Shown in pieces: positions 26,786 to 35,482 of a stretch of 64,000 bases of DNA. Below the pieces are notes generated by a model. The model was given only the letters and a program-made list of their open reading frames with translations, made no database searches and was not told where the DNA came from. The position numbers and the translations under genes were made by a program. Source of the DNA: JAMXLO01 sp963818775 (GTDB lineage: Bacteria; Pseudomonadota; Alphaproteobacteria; Acetobacterales; Acetobacteraceae). The stretch lies in NCBI GenBank assembly GCA_963818775.1, contig CAWFUF010000017.1, positions 186,001 to 250,000 on the forward strand, given 5' to 3'. The first letter of the stretch is position 1. Every line of letters starts with the position of its first letter.

Positions 26786-27646
26786 ATGAGCGACAGCCGC
26801 AAGACGAACACGGCGGGAAAGCAGGTCGCCGTCGTGATCGGCGCCACCTCGAAGTGGCAGTCGGATGGCCGCAACACCTTGCTGGCGCATGGCAAGATAG
26901 TGGATGACAGCGACCTGCCGGTCGGCGTGCGCTGGGGCGTCGGCGGCGCCATCGCCCAGAAGTTTGCGCAGGAGGGTTTCTTCGTCGTGCTGACGACACG
27001 CAAGCAGGCGAATGCATCGGCCTTGGCGGAGGCCATTCGGCAGCAGGGCGGCGACTGCACGATCGTCGAGCTGGATCTTGCCTCGCAGGACTCCATTTCG
27101 GCCGCGTTCGCCACGATCCGCCGCGATGCAGGCGACCCGGACGTACTGGTCTACAACGCAGGTTACTTGGAAGGCCGCGATCTACCGCCCGATAGGGAGC
27201 TTCTCGAATATATCCCGGTGGAGATGTTCGATACCACACAGCACATCGCCTGCCGTGGGCCCTTCCTCATAGCCAAAGAAGTGTTGCCGGCCATGCGCCG
27301 GAAAGGCGAAGGGTCCTTCTTCTTCTCCAACAACTCCAGCTCGCTGCGCGGGAAGAAGCGCATGACCGGGCAGTCGCTTTACTACCCCAGGGTCATGATG
27401 CGGACCCTGGCGCAGGTTCTTACTGAGGAATACTCCGAGCACGGCGTGCATGTGGCCAACGTGGTGATCGACGGTACCATCGACTCGCCCGGTACCCGGG
27501 CGATGCCGCGCATCCAAAATCGACCCGATCTCGTGATCAATCCCGTCAAGATCGCCGAGGCGTTCTACTATCTGCACACGCAGGACCGGTCGTGCTGGAC
27601 ACACGAGCTGCAGCTCACGCCATCCTCGACCAAGCCCAGCTACTGA
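26786..27646 (+). CDS. Atypical SDR family oxidoreductase with split nucleotide motif
   Basis: The 286-residue protein has an SDR fold, but its TGxxxGxG motif is interrupted: IGAT (18-21) and GVGGAIAQKF (51-60) are separated by about 28 residues, including the stretch DSDLPVGVRW. NAG is at 124-126, and serines fill the catalytic Ser region (SNNSSS). The YxxxK Lys is absent: after Y199/Y200 come PRVMMR, so K203/K204 are V and M. It may be a non-catalytic or altered SDR. It follows the amidohydrolase, and a strong stem-loop overlaps its stop codon. Confidence 0.75.
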   Translation: MSDSRKTNTAGKQVAVVIGATSKWQSDGRNTLLAHGKIVDDSDLPVGVRWGVGGAIAQKFAQEGFFVVLTTRKQANASALAEAIRQQGGDCTIVELDLASQDSISAAFATIRRDAGDPDVLVYNAGYLEGRDLPPDRELLEYIPVEMFDTTQHIACRGPFLIAKEVLPAMRRKGEGSFFFSNNSSSLRGKKRMTGQSLYYPRVMMRTLAQVLTEEYSEHGVHVANVVIDGTIDSPGTRAMPRIQNRPDLVINPVKIAEAFYYLHTQDRSCWTHELQLTPSSTKPSY

Positions 27647-27656
27647 AGTAGCTGGG
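27635..27656. terminator. Stem-loop at convergent gene ends
   Basis: CCCAGCTAC and GTAGCTGGG form a perfect nine-base stem around a TGAA loop (27644-27647). The SDR stop codon lies in the loop and the convergent DUF6496 gene ends 12 bases on. No T-run follows on either side, so termination efficiency is uncertain; it may act as a bidirectional barrier. Confidence 0.5.
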
Positions 27657-27667
27657 TCGATCCCCGC

Positions 27668-28063
27668 CTATCGGCTCAGCGCACGCTGTAACTGCGCCTT
27701 GCTCATCCGTGACCGCCCGGGGATTTTGCGGCGCACGGCCTGCCGATAGAGCTCCGCCCGCGTCGCATCACCCGAGCGCGGACGCCCGCGCTTGGCGGTG
27801 GCATTGCGCTTCATCGCCGTGCGACCCTCTTTTTCCTGCTGCGCGGTCTGCCCGCGACTTTCCTTGGACTTGGTCCGCGCATACTGGCGCCGGTTCTGCC
27901 CGCGCGACTGCTGATTGGATGAACCGGATTCACTGAGCGCAATTGCGACAGCCTGGCGCCGGTTCTTCACCTTTCCGCCGCGGCTGCTCTCCAGCTCACC
28001 ATGCTTCCATTCGTGCATCACGCGCCCGACCGTCTTGCGCTGTGGTGTGCTCTGCTTTGCCAT
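27668..28063 (-). CDS. DUF6496 domain-containing protein
   Basis: This 131-residue basic protein starts MAKQSTPQRKTVGRVMHEWK and contains HGELESSRGGKVKNRRQAVA, the conserved block of DUF6496. It is followed by a Gln/Arg/Lys-rich linker and a C-terminal RMSKAQLQRALSR that resembles a Rho-N/SAP-like helix pair. Strong positive charge suggests nucleic-acid binding. The start at 28063 (not 28075) begins at the conserved Met. It sits beside a ferritin-like stress gene, a frequent neighbour. Confidence 0.7.
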   Translation of the reverse strand: MAKQSTPQRKTVGRVMHEWKHGELESSRGGKVKNRRQAVAIALSESGSSNQQSRGQNRRQYARTKSKESRGQTAQQEKEGRTAMKRNATAKRGRPRSGDATRAELYRQAVRRKIPGRSRMSKAQLQRALSR

Positions 28064-28120
28064 CGTGTCCTCCATTCGGCGAAGGGCGCCGCCGGTGCCG
28101 GCAGCGCTCCCGATCGATCG

Positions 28121-28624
28121 TCAGGCAGCCTCCCTGACCGCCTGCTGATTGATCTCCCGCCGCGCCAACTGATTCAACGTCGTGTCGGCCTTCTTCTCTT
28201 CCTCGAGTGTCTCCTGCATCAGACGAGCGACATCGTCAGCGCCCACCGCCTTCGCCCAGGCCACGATTGTCCCGTAGCGCGCCATCTCGTAGTGCTCGAC
28301 CGCCTGCGCGCAGGCCACGATCCCGGCATCCCTCACGTGACCCTCGGGGAATTCCTCGATGACCTCTTCACCTTCCTCGATTAGGCCGTTGATCGCCTCG
28401 CAGGTAATCCCCCGCGCGCGCTTGCCGAGGGCCTCGAACGCCTTTTGCAGCCGGTCCACTTGGCCCTGCGTTTCTTCCCGGTGATGCAGCAGCGCGTTTT
28501 TGAGTTCCTCGCTTCCACTGGCCTTCGCCATCTTGGGCAGGGCCTTCAGGATTTGCCGTTCCGCGTAATAGACATCCTGCATAAATGTCAGCAGCAGGTC
28601 CTTCATCGTTTTCGTCGTAGCCAT
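28121..28624 (-). CDS. DUF892 ferritin-like protein (YciE/YciF family)
   Basis: The 167-residue protein is a four-helix ferritin-like member. Iron-ligand-type acidic and His residues appear in YYAERQILKAL, HHREETQGQ, VEHYEMARYG and LEEEKKAD. YciE/YciF proteins rise under osmotic and oxidative stress; the activity is unknown, but metal binding is expected. The ATG at 28624 matches the family start. It is divergent from the PoxB-like operon, with about 200 bases between. Confidence 0.85.
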   Translation of the reverse strand: MATTKTMKDLLLTFMQDVYYAERQILKALPKMAKASGSEELKNALLHHREETQGQVDRLQKAFEALGKRARGITCEAINGLIEEGEEVIEEFPEGHVRDAGIVACAQAVEHYEMARYGTIVAWAKAVGADDVARLMQETLEEEKKADTTLNQLARREINQQAVREAA

Positions 28625-28825
28625 TTTGCGGCCTCTCGTCTGGAGTTACGCCCCGATCGCAACGCACTAGCGCAAGGCGATCCGATAACCGCGGCCTCAC
28701 GACGTCGTTTCGCCTACCGCAGCGCAAAAACGCGTGTGTGCTCCAGGTGGCCGAGGCTCGAGGCAACGGCCACGCGCCCTGCCGCGTTGCACAGGCCAGT
28801 GTCCATTGCGCGAAGGGGCGACCGC
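28625..28825. promoter_or_regulatory. Divergent promoter region of stress block
   Basis: These 201 bases lie between the DUF892 gene (minus strand) and the thiamine diphosphate enzyme gene (plus strand) and must carry both promoters. I could not identify convincing hexamers. Confidence 0.35.
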
Positions 28826-30613
28826 ATGACCAAGACAGTGGGCGATTTTCTGTGGCAGCGTCTGCGTGACAACGGCATCCACCGCGTGTTCGGCTACCCT
28901 GGTGATGGCATCAACGGCCTGGTCGGCGCGTTGGATCGCGCGCACAACGATCCCGAATTCGTGCAGGTCCGCCATGAAGAGATGGCCGCGTTCATGGCCG
29001 CGGCTCATGCGAAGTTCACCGGCGAAGTCGGCGTCTGTCTGGCAACATCGGGACCGGGCGCCATCCATCTGCTCAACGGTCTGTACGATGCTCGGCTTGA
29101 CCATCAGCCCGTAGTGGCAATCGTAGGTCAGCAGGCGCGCGCCGCTCTCGGCGGTCACTACCAGCAGGAGACCGACCTGCCGAATCTGTTCAAGGATGTC
29201 GCCGGCGCGTTCGTGCAGCAGGCCAGCACGCCGACACAGATCCGCCACCTCGTCGACCGCGCAGTGCGCATTGCCAGGTCTGACCGCACGGTGACGGCAA
29301 TCATTCTGCCGAACGACCTTCAGGAGATGGACGCTGTGGAAACCCCGCCGCACGCGCATGGCACGGTCCACTCCGGCATTGGCGCCCCGGTCAGCCATCC
29401 GTTCCCGCCCGATGCCGAATTGCACCGCGCAGCCGAGGTGCTGAACGCAGGCAAGCGTGTCGCGATGCTGGTTGGCGCCGGCGCGCTGCACGCGACCGAT
29501 GAGCTGATCCAGGTCGCCGAACGGCTCGGGGCCGGTGTCGCCAAGGCGCTTCTCGGCAAGGCGGCGCTCCCCGACGAGCTTCCATGGGTGACCGGCTCGA
29601 TCGGTCTGCTCGGCACCAAGCCGAGCTGGGACCTGATGCAGAACTGCGACACGCTGCTGATGGTCGGCTCCGGCTTCCCCTATTCCGAATTCCTGCCGCA
29701 GGAAGGCAAGGCCCGCGGCGTGCAGATCGACACTTCCGCCGGGATGCTGAGCCTGCGTTATCCGATGGAGGTCAATCTCCTCGGTGACAGCAAGGCAACG
29801 CTGCGCGCGCTGCTTCCGCTGCTGCAGCCGAACAGCGATCAAAGCTGGCGACGGACCGTGGAGAAGAACGTCGCGGACTGGTGGAAGCTATTGCAGGCAC
29901 GTGCCATGCAACCCGCCGATCCGCTCAATCCGCAGCGCGTGTTCTGGGAACTCTCGTCGCGCCTGCCCGATGGCGCGATCATCGCCAGCAACTCTGGCTC
30001 CGCCGCCAACTGGTTCGCCCGCGACCTGCGCATCCGGCGCGGCATGATGTGCTCACTGTCCGGTGGTCTCGCCAGCATGGGCGCCGGTGTGCCCTACGCG
30101 ATCGCCGCCAAGTTCGCCCATCCGGGTCGCCCAGTCATCGCTTTGGTTGGTGACGGCGCGATGCAGATGAACGGCATGGCCGAGCTCATTACTGTGACGA
30201 AATACTGGAAGAAGTGGGGCAACCCGCGCTTCGTGGTGCTTGTGCTGAACAATCGCGATCTCAACCAGGTGACGTGGGAGCAGCGTGCCCAGGCAGGCGA
30301 TCCCAAGTTCTTGGCCTCACAGAGCATTCCAGATGTGTCCTATGCCCGCTTCGCTGATCTGATCGGATTGAAGGGCATATTCGTCGATAACCCCGACGAC
30401 GTCGCAGGCGTGTGGGATGAAGCACTGTCGGCCGATCGGCCGGTGGTGGTCGAGGCCTACACGGATCCCAACGTGCCACCACTGCCGCCCCACATCACCC
30501 TCGCCCAGGCACGCGCCTTTGCTGGCTCGCTGTATCGCGAGCCGGAGCGCGGGAGCGTCATAGTGGACACCGCGCGAGACGTGTTGGCCTCAGTGCTGCC
30601 CGGCCGGAATTAG
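28826..30613 (+). CDS. Thiamine diphosphate enzyme (PoxB/acetolactate synthase-like)
   Basis: The 595-residue protein has the three-domain TPP fold. E51 in VRHEEMAAFM is the cofactor-activating Glu, and GDG (442-444) with NN (475-476) form the TPP-magnesium motif. A middle FAD-type domain is present. Homologues include pyruvate oxidase PoxB, which makes acetate and CO2 at the membrane; PoxB's C-terminal membrane helix is not obvious here. The ATG at 28826 begins the conserved N-terminus. It is ten bases before the molybdoenzyme gene, so the two are probably one operon. The substrate remains uncertain. Confidence 0.82.
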   Translation: MTKTVGDFLWQRLRDNGIHRVFGYPGDGINGLVGALDRAHNDPEFVQVRHEEMAAFMAAAHAKFTGEVGVCLATSGPGAIHLLNGLYDARLDHQPVVAIVGQQARAALGGHYQQETDLPNLFKDVAGAFVQQASTPTQIRHLVDRAVRIARSDRTVTAIILPNDLQEMDAVETPPHAHGTVHSGIGAPVSHPFPPDAELHRAAEVLNAGKRVAMLVGAGALHATDELIQVAERLGAGVAKALLGKAALPDELPWVTGSIGLLGTKPSWDLMQNCDTLLMVGSGFPYSEFLPQEGKARGVQIDTSAGMLSLRYPMEVNLLGDSKATLRALLPLLQPNSDQSWRRTVEKNVADWWKLLQARAMQPADPLNPQRVFWELSSRLPDGAIIASNSGSAANWFARDLRIRRGMMCSLSGGLASMGAGVPYAIAAKFAHPGRPVIALVGDGAMQMNGMAELITVTKYWKKWGNPRFVVLVLNNRDLNQVTWEQRAQAGDPKFLASQSIPDVSYARFADLIGLKGIFVDNPDDVAGVWDEALSADRPVVVEAYTDPNVPPLPPHITLAQARAFAGSLYREPERGSVIVDTARDVLASVLPGRN

Positions 30614-30623
30614 GAGCGGCGCC

Positions 30624-32921
30624 ATGAAAATGGATTTCAAACCTTACACCGCACCGGCCGGCGGTTGGGGTTCGGTGGGGAGCCTGGCCAGACGCTTCGC
30701 GCGGGAGGGCAATCCCGTCAGCGCCGCCCTGACCCTGATGTATCAGAACCAACCGCACGGTTACGCCTGTCCAAGCTGCGCCTGGGCGAAACCAGTGCCA
30801 CCGCACGTGTTTGAGTTCTGCGAGAACGGCGCCAAGGCGACGATCTGGGAACTGACGCAGAAGCGCGCCACGCCGGAGTTCTTCGCCGATCATAAGCTGC
30901 GCGAGCTCGAAGGCTGGAACGACCACGCATTGGAGGCCGCAGGACGCCTGACCGATCCGCTACGCTATGACGCGGCGAGCGACCGCTATCTGCCAGTGCC
31001 GTGGCACACAGCATTCACCGAAATCGGCGCGAGGCTCCGCGGCTTCGCGCCCAACTCGGCGGTGTTCTATGCGTCGGGCCGTGCTGGCCTCGAAGCAGCC
31101 TATATGTACCAGCTCCTGGCGCGGCTCTACGGCACCAACAATCTGCCGGACTGCTCCAATATGTGCCACGAGACCACATCGGTCGCACTGCCGGAGAGCA
31201 TCGGTGTGCCGGTCGGCACCGTCACTCTGGACGATTTCGCGCATGCCGATGCGCTCTTCTTCTTCGGACAGAATGTCGGTAGCAACAGTCCGCGAATGCT
31301 GCACGATCTGCAGGATGCACGAAACCGCGGCGTGCCCATTGTCTCGTTCAATCCACTGCATGAGCGCGGGCTTGAGGCATTCACCAATCCTCAAAATCCC
31401 AGGCAGATGCTCACCGGCGCGCAGACACACATCAGCACATTGGTCCACCAGGTGAAATCGGGCGGCGACATGGCCGCCATCATGGGCATGTGCAAGGTAC
31501 TTATCGCGTGGGACGACCATCGCGATGGTGCAGCGCCTGTATTGGACTGGGACTTCATCCACCAGCACACACACGGCTTCGAGAAGTTCGCTGATGCAGT
31601 GCGCGCCGCTGACTGGGCCGCGCTGGAACGCCGCTCCGGACTGACCCGCAACGCGATGGAAGCGGCGGCGCTGGTGTACGCCCGGGCCAAGAGGGTTATC
31701 GGCATCTACGGCATGGGCCTCACGCAACACGTCAAGGGCGTCCGCACCGTGCAGATGTTGGTCAATCTGCTCCTGCTGCGCGGGAATATCGGTCAGCCGG
31801 GCGCCGGCATCTGCCCGGTGCGCGGCCACTCCAACGTACAGGGCCAACGTACTGTTGGCATCACGGAGAAACCGAAGCTGGCACCGCTCGATCGCCTGGC
31901 TGAGCAGTACGACTTCGAGCCGCCGCGCGACGAGGGCCTGAACACGGTGACCGCCTGCGAGGCGATGCTCAACGACAGGATCCACGCCTTCATCGGCCTC
32001 GGCGGCAACTTCATTCGTGCCGTGCCGGAACGCGAAGCGATGGAGGCGGCGTGGCGTCGACTGCCGCTCACTGTGCAGATCGTTACCAAACTGAACCGCA
32101 GCCAGGTCGTGCATGGCGAGACCGCATTCATCCTGCCATGCCTCGGCCGCACCGAACTCGATGAGCAGGCGAGCGGTCCGCAGGCCGTGTCGGTCGAGGA
32201 CAGCACGGCCTGCATCCATGGTTCGCGTGGCCGGCGTGCACCAGCCAGCCCAAATCTGCTGTCCGAGCCGGCGATCATCGCAGGCATCGCCAAGTCGACG
32301 CTGGCACCCAACCCGCATGTCGACTGGGACGGCTGGGTGGCCGACTATGACCGGGTCCGCGAAGCGATCGGTGCGACGTACCCTGCCATCTTCCACGACA
32401 TGAGCCGGCGCATGTGGGAGCCGGGCGGTTTCCACCGCCGGCTCGAGGCGCGCGAAAGGACATGGAACACCGCCACGGGCAAGGCAAACTTCATCACCCC
32501 GGAGACATTGGCCACCGATATCGACACGCCGGTCGAGCAGCGAGACATCGTGCAGTTGATCACCTTGCGCAGCAACGATCAGTTCAACACGACCGTGTAT
32601 GGTTTTGACGATCGCTTCCGTGGCGTGCACGGCACCCGCATGGTCGTGCTGATGCATCGCAACGATATGGCGCGCTTCGGCTTGAACGAGCGCGACATGG
32701 TGACGCTGAGCACGGCGGTCGATGATGGTCGCCGGCGTTCGGTCTCTGGATTGATGGTGCTGCCGTATGACATCCCGGAAGGCAACATCGGTGCATATTA
32801 TCCCGAGTGTAATCCGCTGATACCGCTCTGGCACCATGCCGAAGGCAGCCACACGCCGGCGGCGAAATCGATCCCCGTGCGTGTGACGAGTGCCATGCCG
32901 AACAAGGAGACCATGCTATGA
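30624..32921 (+). CDS. FdhF/YdeP-type molybdopterin oxidoreductase
   Basis: The 765-residue protein matches the YdeP branch of formate dehydrogenase alpha-like proteins. C49-P-S-C52 and C66 are the early cysteines for an iron-sulfur cluster, and NVQGQRTVGI and SQVVHGETAF are molybdopterin-binding stretches. In E. coli YdeP aids acid resistance; the reaction is unproven. There is no Tat signal at the N-terminus, so it is likely cytoplasmic. It follows the PoxB-like gene by ten bases and overlaps the SDR gene by four (ATGA). Activity may use formate or CO2 linked to the TPP reaction; this is inference. Confidence 0.82.
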   Translation: MKMDFKPYTAPAGGWGSVGSLARRFAREGNPVSAALTLMYQNQPHGYACPSCAWAKPVPPHVFEFCENGAKATIWELTQKRATPEFFADHKLRELEGWNDHALEAAGRLTDPLRYDAASDRYLPVPWHTAFTEIGARLRGFAPNSAVFYASGRAGLEAAYMYQLLARLYGTNNLPDCSNMCHETTSVALPESIGVPVGTVTLDDFAHADALFFFGQNVGSNSPRMLHDLQDARNRGVPIVSFNPLHERGLEAFTNPQNPRQMLTGAQTHISTLVHQVKSGGDMAAIMGMCKVLIAWDDHRDGAAPVLDWDFIHQHTHGFEKFADAVRAADWAALERRSGLTRNAMEAAALVYARAKRVIGIYGMGLTQHVKGVRTVQMLVNLLLLRGNIGQPGAGICPVRGHSNVQGQRTVGITEKPKLAPLDRLAEQYDFEPPRDEGLNTVTACEAMLNDRIHAFIGLGGNFIRAVPEREAMEAAWRRLPLTVQIVTKLNRSQVVHGETAFILPCLGRTELDEQASGPQAVSVEDSTACIHGSRGRRAPASPNLLSEPAIIAGIAKSTLAPNPHVDWDGWVADYDRVREAIGATYPAIFHDMSRRMWEPGGFHRRLEARERTWNTATGKANFITPETLATDIDTPVEQRDIVQLITLRSNDQFNTTVYGFDDRFRGVHGTRMVVLMHRNDMARFGLNERDMVTLSTAVDDGRRRSVSGLMVLPYDIPEGNIGAYYPECNPLIPLWHHAEGSHTPAAKSIPVRVTSAMPNKETML

Positions 32922-33769
32922 GCGCGACTGTGCCGCCGCAGAGGCAGGCCCGTCAGCCCGGCCAGCAGCGCGAGATGCAGCCCCAGCCGCAAGCCAGCAT
33001 GGAGCGCTACCGAGGTGTGCAGAAATTGGCGGAGAAAGTGGCGCTGATCTCCGGCGGCGATTCCGGGATCGGCCGTGCGGTCGCCATCGGCTTCGCCAAG
33101 GAAGGTGCCGATGTCGCCATCACGTATCTCGACGAGCACGACGATGCCGCGGAGACGCTGCGACTGATCGAGGTGACGGGTCAGCGCGGGCTGATCGTCC
33201 CGGGCGACATCGGCAACCCCGATTTCGCACGCGAGGCGGTGGGACAGGTGGTCCAGGCCTTCGGCCGCATCGACATCCTGGTGAACAACGCTGCCGAGCA
33301 GCATGTGCGCGAACGGCTGGAGGATCTGCCGGACGATCAGCTCGAACGCACGTTCCGCACCAACATTTTCGGCCAGTTCTATCTGACACGTGCCGTGCTG
33401 CCGCACATGGTGGAAGGCAGCGCGATCATCAACACCACGTCGGTGACGGCGTACCAGGGCCATCCTGTGCTGCTCGACTACGCGTCCACCAAGGGTGCCA
33501 TCGTCTCCTTCACGCGTTCGCTGTCCAAGCAGTTGCTGCAGCGTGGCATTCGCGTGAACGGGGTTGCCCCCGGCCCCATCTGGACACCGCTGATTCCGGC
33601 CAGCTATTCCGAGACAAAGACTGCCGAGCACGGCAGCAGCGCTCCGATGGAGCGGCCAGGGCAGCCGGATGAGGTCGCCCCCTGCTACATCTTCCTCGCC
33701 TCCTCTGACTCAGCCTACATGTCCGGCCAGGTCCTGCATCCTAACGGCGGCACGATCGTAAGCGGTTGA
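32918..33769 (+). CDS. SDR family oxidoreductase (general stress protein 39 type)
   Basis: The 283-residue protein has a Gln/Pro-rich leader of about 35 residues, then SDR motifs: SGGDSGIGRAVA for NADP binding, NNAAEQ, TTSVTAYQGH, YASTK for the catalytic Tyr-Lys pair, and GPIWTPLIPAS. This leader and core match the YhdF/GSP39 class induced by general stress. It overlaps the molybdoenzyme by four bases, so translation is coupled. Substrate unknown. Confidence 0.85.
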   Translation: MSATVPPQRQARQPGQQREMQPQPQASMERYRGVQKLAEKVALISGGDSGIGRAVAIGFAKEGADVAITYLDEHDDAAETLRLIEVTGQRGLIVPGDIGNPDFAREAVGQVVQAFGRIDILVNNAAEQHVRERLEDLPDDQLERTFRTNIFGQFYLTRAVLPHMVEGSAIINTTSVTAYQGHPVLLDYASTKGAIVSFTRSLSKQLLQRGIRVNGVAPGPIWTPLIPASYSETKTAEHGSSAPMERPGQPDEVAPCYIFLASSDSAYMSGQVLHPNGGTIVSG

Positions 33770-33802
33770 CCGCCCTGATCGGCCTAACCGGCGCGGCGGG
33801 AC

Positions 33803-34354
33803 ATGATCTGCGACCCTTGGCGCGCTATGTCTCGCCACATGGTTTCTTCTCGCCACACCGGGCTGACCGAGGCCGACCGCGCCGTGTGGACAAGTTACGC
33901 AAGGCGCATCAAGCCTCTGGCTGGTCGCGACCATCCAAAGGTGATGGAAGGTTCGCGGCCTGCCATCGCGCCGCCGGCATCGCCGCGGCAGGTCGCTGCT
34001 GCGCGCACCGGTCATGCCAAACTGCCGCCCCTCTCTGTCGGGGAGCAGCCGGGCGGCGTGGACAGCGCCACCTGGCAACGCTTCCGCACCGGCAGGCTGC
34101 CGGCGGCGCGGGTGCTCGATCTGCACGGCCACACGGCGCAGCACGCGTTCCAATCGCTGGCGACGTTCGTGCGCGTGGCGCGCGCCGAGGGGCTGCGGTG
34201 TGTCGAGGTGGTGACCGGGCAAGGCGGTGTGCTGCGTCGCGAGCTTCCACTCTGGCTGAACCTGCAGGAGTTTCGCGGCGTGGTGCTGGCCGCCGCGCAT
34301 CCTCACGCCGCAAATCCGGGAGCGGTGCGTTTGCTGCTGCGACGGGTGCGATGA
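33803..34354 (+). CDS. Smr/MutS2 C-terminal domain protein
   Basis: The 183-residue protein has an N-terminal helix (GLTEADRAVWTSYARRIKPL), a linker and a C-terminal Smr domain: LDLHGHTAQHA carries the catalytic-type DxH and VVTGQGGVLRRELPLWLN is the conserved GxG loop. Small Smr proteins can nick branched or structured nucleic acids. The start is uncertain: 33827 and 33839 are other ATGs and no strong ribosome site is seen. It overlaps the XRE gene by four bases (ATGA). Confidence 0.82.
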   Translation: MICDPWRAMSRHMVSSRHTGLTEADRAVWTSYARRIKPLAGRDHPKVMEGSRPAIAPPASPRQVAAARTGHAKLPPLSVGEQPGGVDSATWQRFRTGRLPAARVLDLHGHTAQHAFQSLATFVRVARAEGLRCVEVVTGQGGVLRRELPLWLNLQEFRGVVLAAAHPHAANPGAVRLLLRRVR

Positions 34355-34755
34355 CCCCCTTCGGCGCTCGGCTCCGTGCACTGCGGGCGGAGCGGGAGGT
34401 GACGCTGCAACGGTTGGCTGGCGAATTGCAGGTATCGGCGGCCTATCTCTCCGCGCTGGAGCATGGGCGCCGCGGCGCGCCCAGTGCCGGGCTGGTGCAC
34501 CAGGTCAACGAGTTCTTCGGCCTGATCTGGGATGATGCCGAGGAGATGGCGCGGCTCGCAAGGCTGTCGCATCCACGGGTGACGGTAAACACGGCGGGTC
34601 TGTCGCCGGAGCAGACGGCGCTCGCAAACCGGCTGGCGCAGAGCATCCACCGGCTGTCGCCTGAGACAGTGGCGGCGCTGCATGCGTTGCTCGATACGAA
34701 CGCACGGGCGGCGAAGCCGCGATTGCGCCGGGCGGCCGGACAGCGAAGGCCGTAG
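34351..34755 (+). CDS. XRE-family HTH regulator
   Basis: The 134-residue protein begins with a helix-turn-helix of the Cro/C1 type (TLQRLAGELQVSAAYLSALE, residues about 19-38) and then a helical tail (LAQSIHRLSPETVAALHALL). The start ATG overlaps the Smr stop codon. It may regulate the Smr gene or the stress block, or be a toxin-antitoxin-like unit with Smr; no evidence beyond the overlap. Confidence 0.8.
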   Translation: MTPFGARLRALRAEREVTLQRLAGELQVSAAYLSALEHGRRGAPSAGLVHQVNEFFGLIWDDAEEMARLARLSHPRVTVNTAGLSPEQTALANRLAQSIHRLSPETVAALHALLDTNARAAKPRLRRAAGQRRP

Positions 34756-35047
34756 GGCCGAACGAACACGCAGACACGCTGTTCTCGTTTCATGCGCTGC
34801 GTGCCTGCAACAGCGGGGAGCCGTCACGCATCACCGCGCCAAGACCAAGGGAGAGGCGACGGCGTCGCAAGTGGGTCGAGCTGAAGCCGAGCGACGACGC
34901 CTCTGTCTCTGCCAGGGTGGACGGCTAATTGGGCGGCCGGATAGTCTTTCTTGCGCCAAGCTGTGCCGCACCAGGAAATTGAGGCCAGACTGTAGTGGCT
35001 CGGCGCGATCGCAAGTTGCGAAGTGCCCGACAGGGAGACAAGAAACA
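34756..35047. other. Intergenic region, no supported gene
   Basis: About 290 bases follow the XRE gene. Plus-strand reading shows a basic stretch near 34850-34920 that could be a remnant, but stop codons interrupt all frames and nothing matches a family I know. The last 20 bases hold the GGGAGA ribosome site of the next gene. Confidence 0.4.
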
Positions 35048-35353
35048 ATGCCGATCAATATGGTTGTTCGCCGGAGAGGGGATTACAGAGACCCTCAACT
35101 GGAACTACTGCGTAAGCAGGGCGTTCCGCTCCTGAAAAAATACGGCGCGGTCGCGCACAGGTTTGGCTATTATCATTCCGGCGTTCACGCGGGGCAGATT
35201 TTTATCGCCATCACTTATCCAGATCTGGCAACCCATGAACGAGCTTGGCAAGGCATGTCGCGGGATGCGGATTGGCAGAGGGTCGTAGGCGAGATCGAGA
35301 AGATTGCGCCATTGCAGGAAAGTTACCTGACAGTCGTCACCGAAGAGCGGTGA
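35048..35353 (+). CDS. Small NIPSNAP/ABM-like protein
   Basis: The 101-residue protein looks like a dimeric alpha-beta barrel: a strand-helix-strand pattern (IAITYPDLATHERAWQGM, QESYLTVVTEER) with few cysteines or His. I start at 35048, with GGGAGA upstream, because the long upstream frame is shadow. No catalytic residues are seen. It is isolated from its neighbours. Confidence 0.6.
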   Translation: MPINMVVRRRGDYRDPQLELLRKQGVPLLKKYGAVAHRFGYYHSGVHAGQIFIAITYPDLATHERAWQGMSRDADWQRVVGEIEKIAPLQESYLTVVTEER

Positions 35354-35482
35354 CATACTGGCTGATGTTCGGGTTCCCAAGCCGGACCAGCGAATACGGA
35401 CCAGTTGCTACTCTCGTATCAGCCCGCCGGGACACATCGAGGCCGACATGAAGTGGTTCTCGGATCGAGGCACGCGCAATCG

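Noticed and set aside
30960..32852. 630-residue open frame antisense to the molybdoenzyme
   Set aside because: It is the reverse of a strongly conserved gene, with His- and Arg-rich composition and no family motif; high GC keeps such shadows open.
34824..35048. 74-residue minus-strand frame as a transposase remnant
   Set aside because: Similarity to transposases could not be supported from residues; treated as intergenic.
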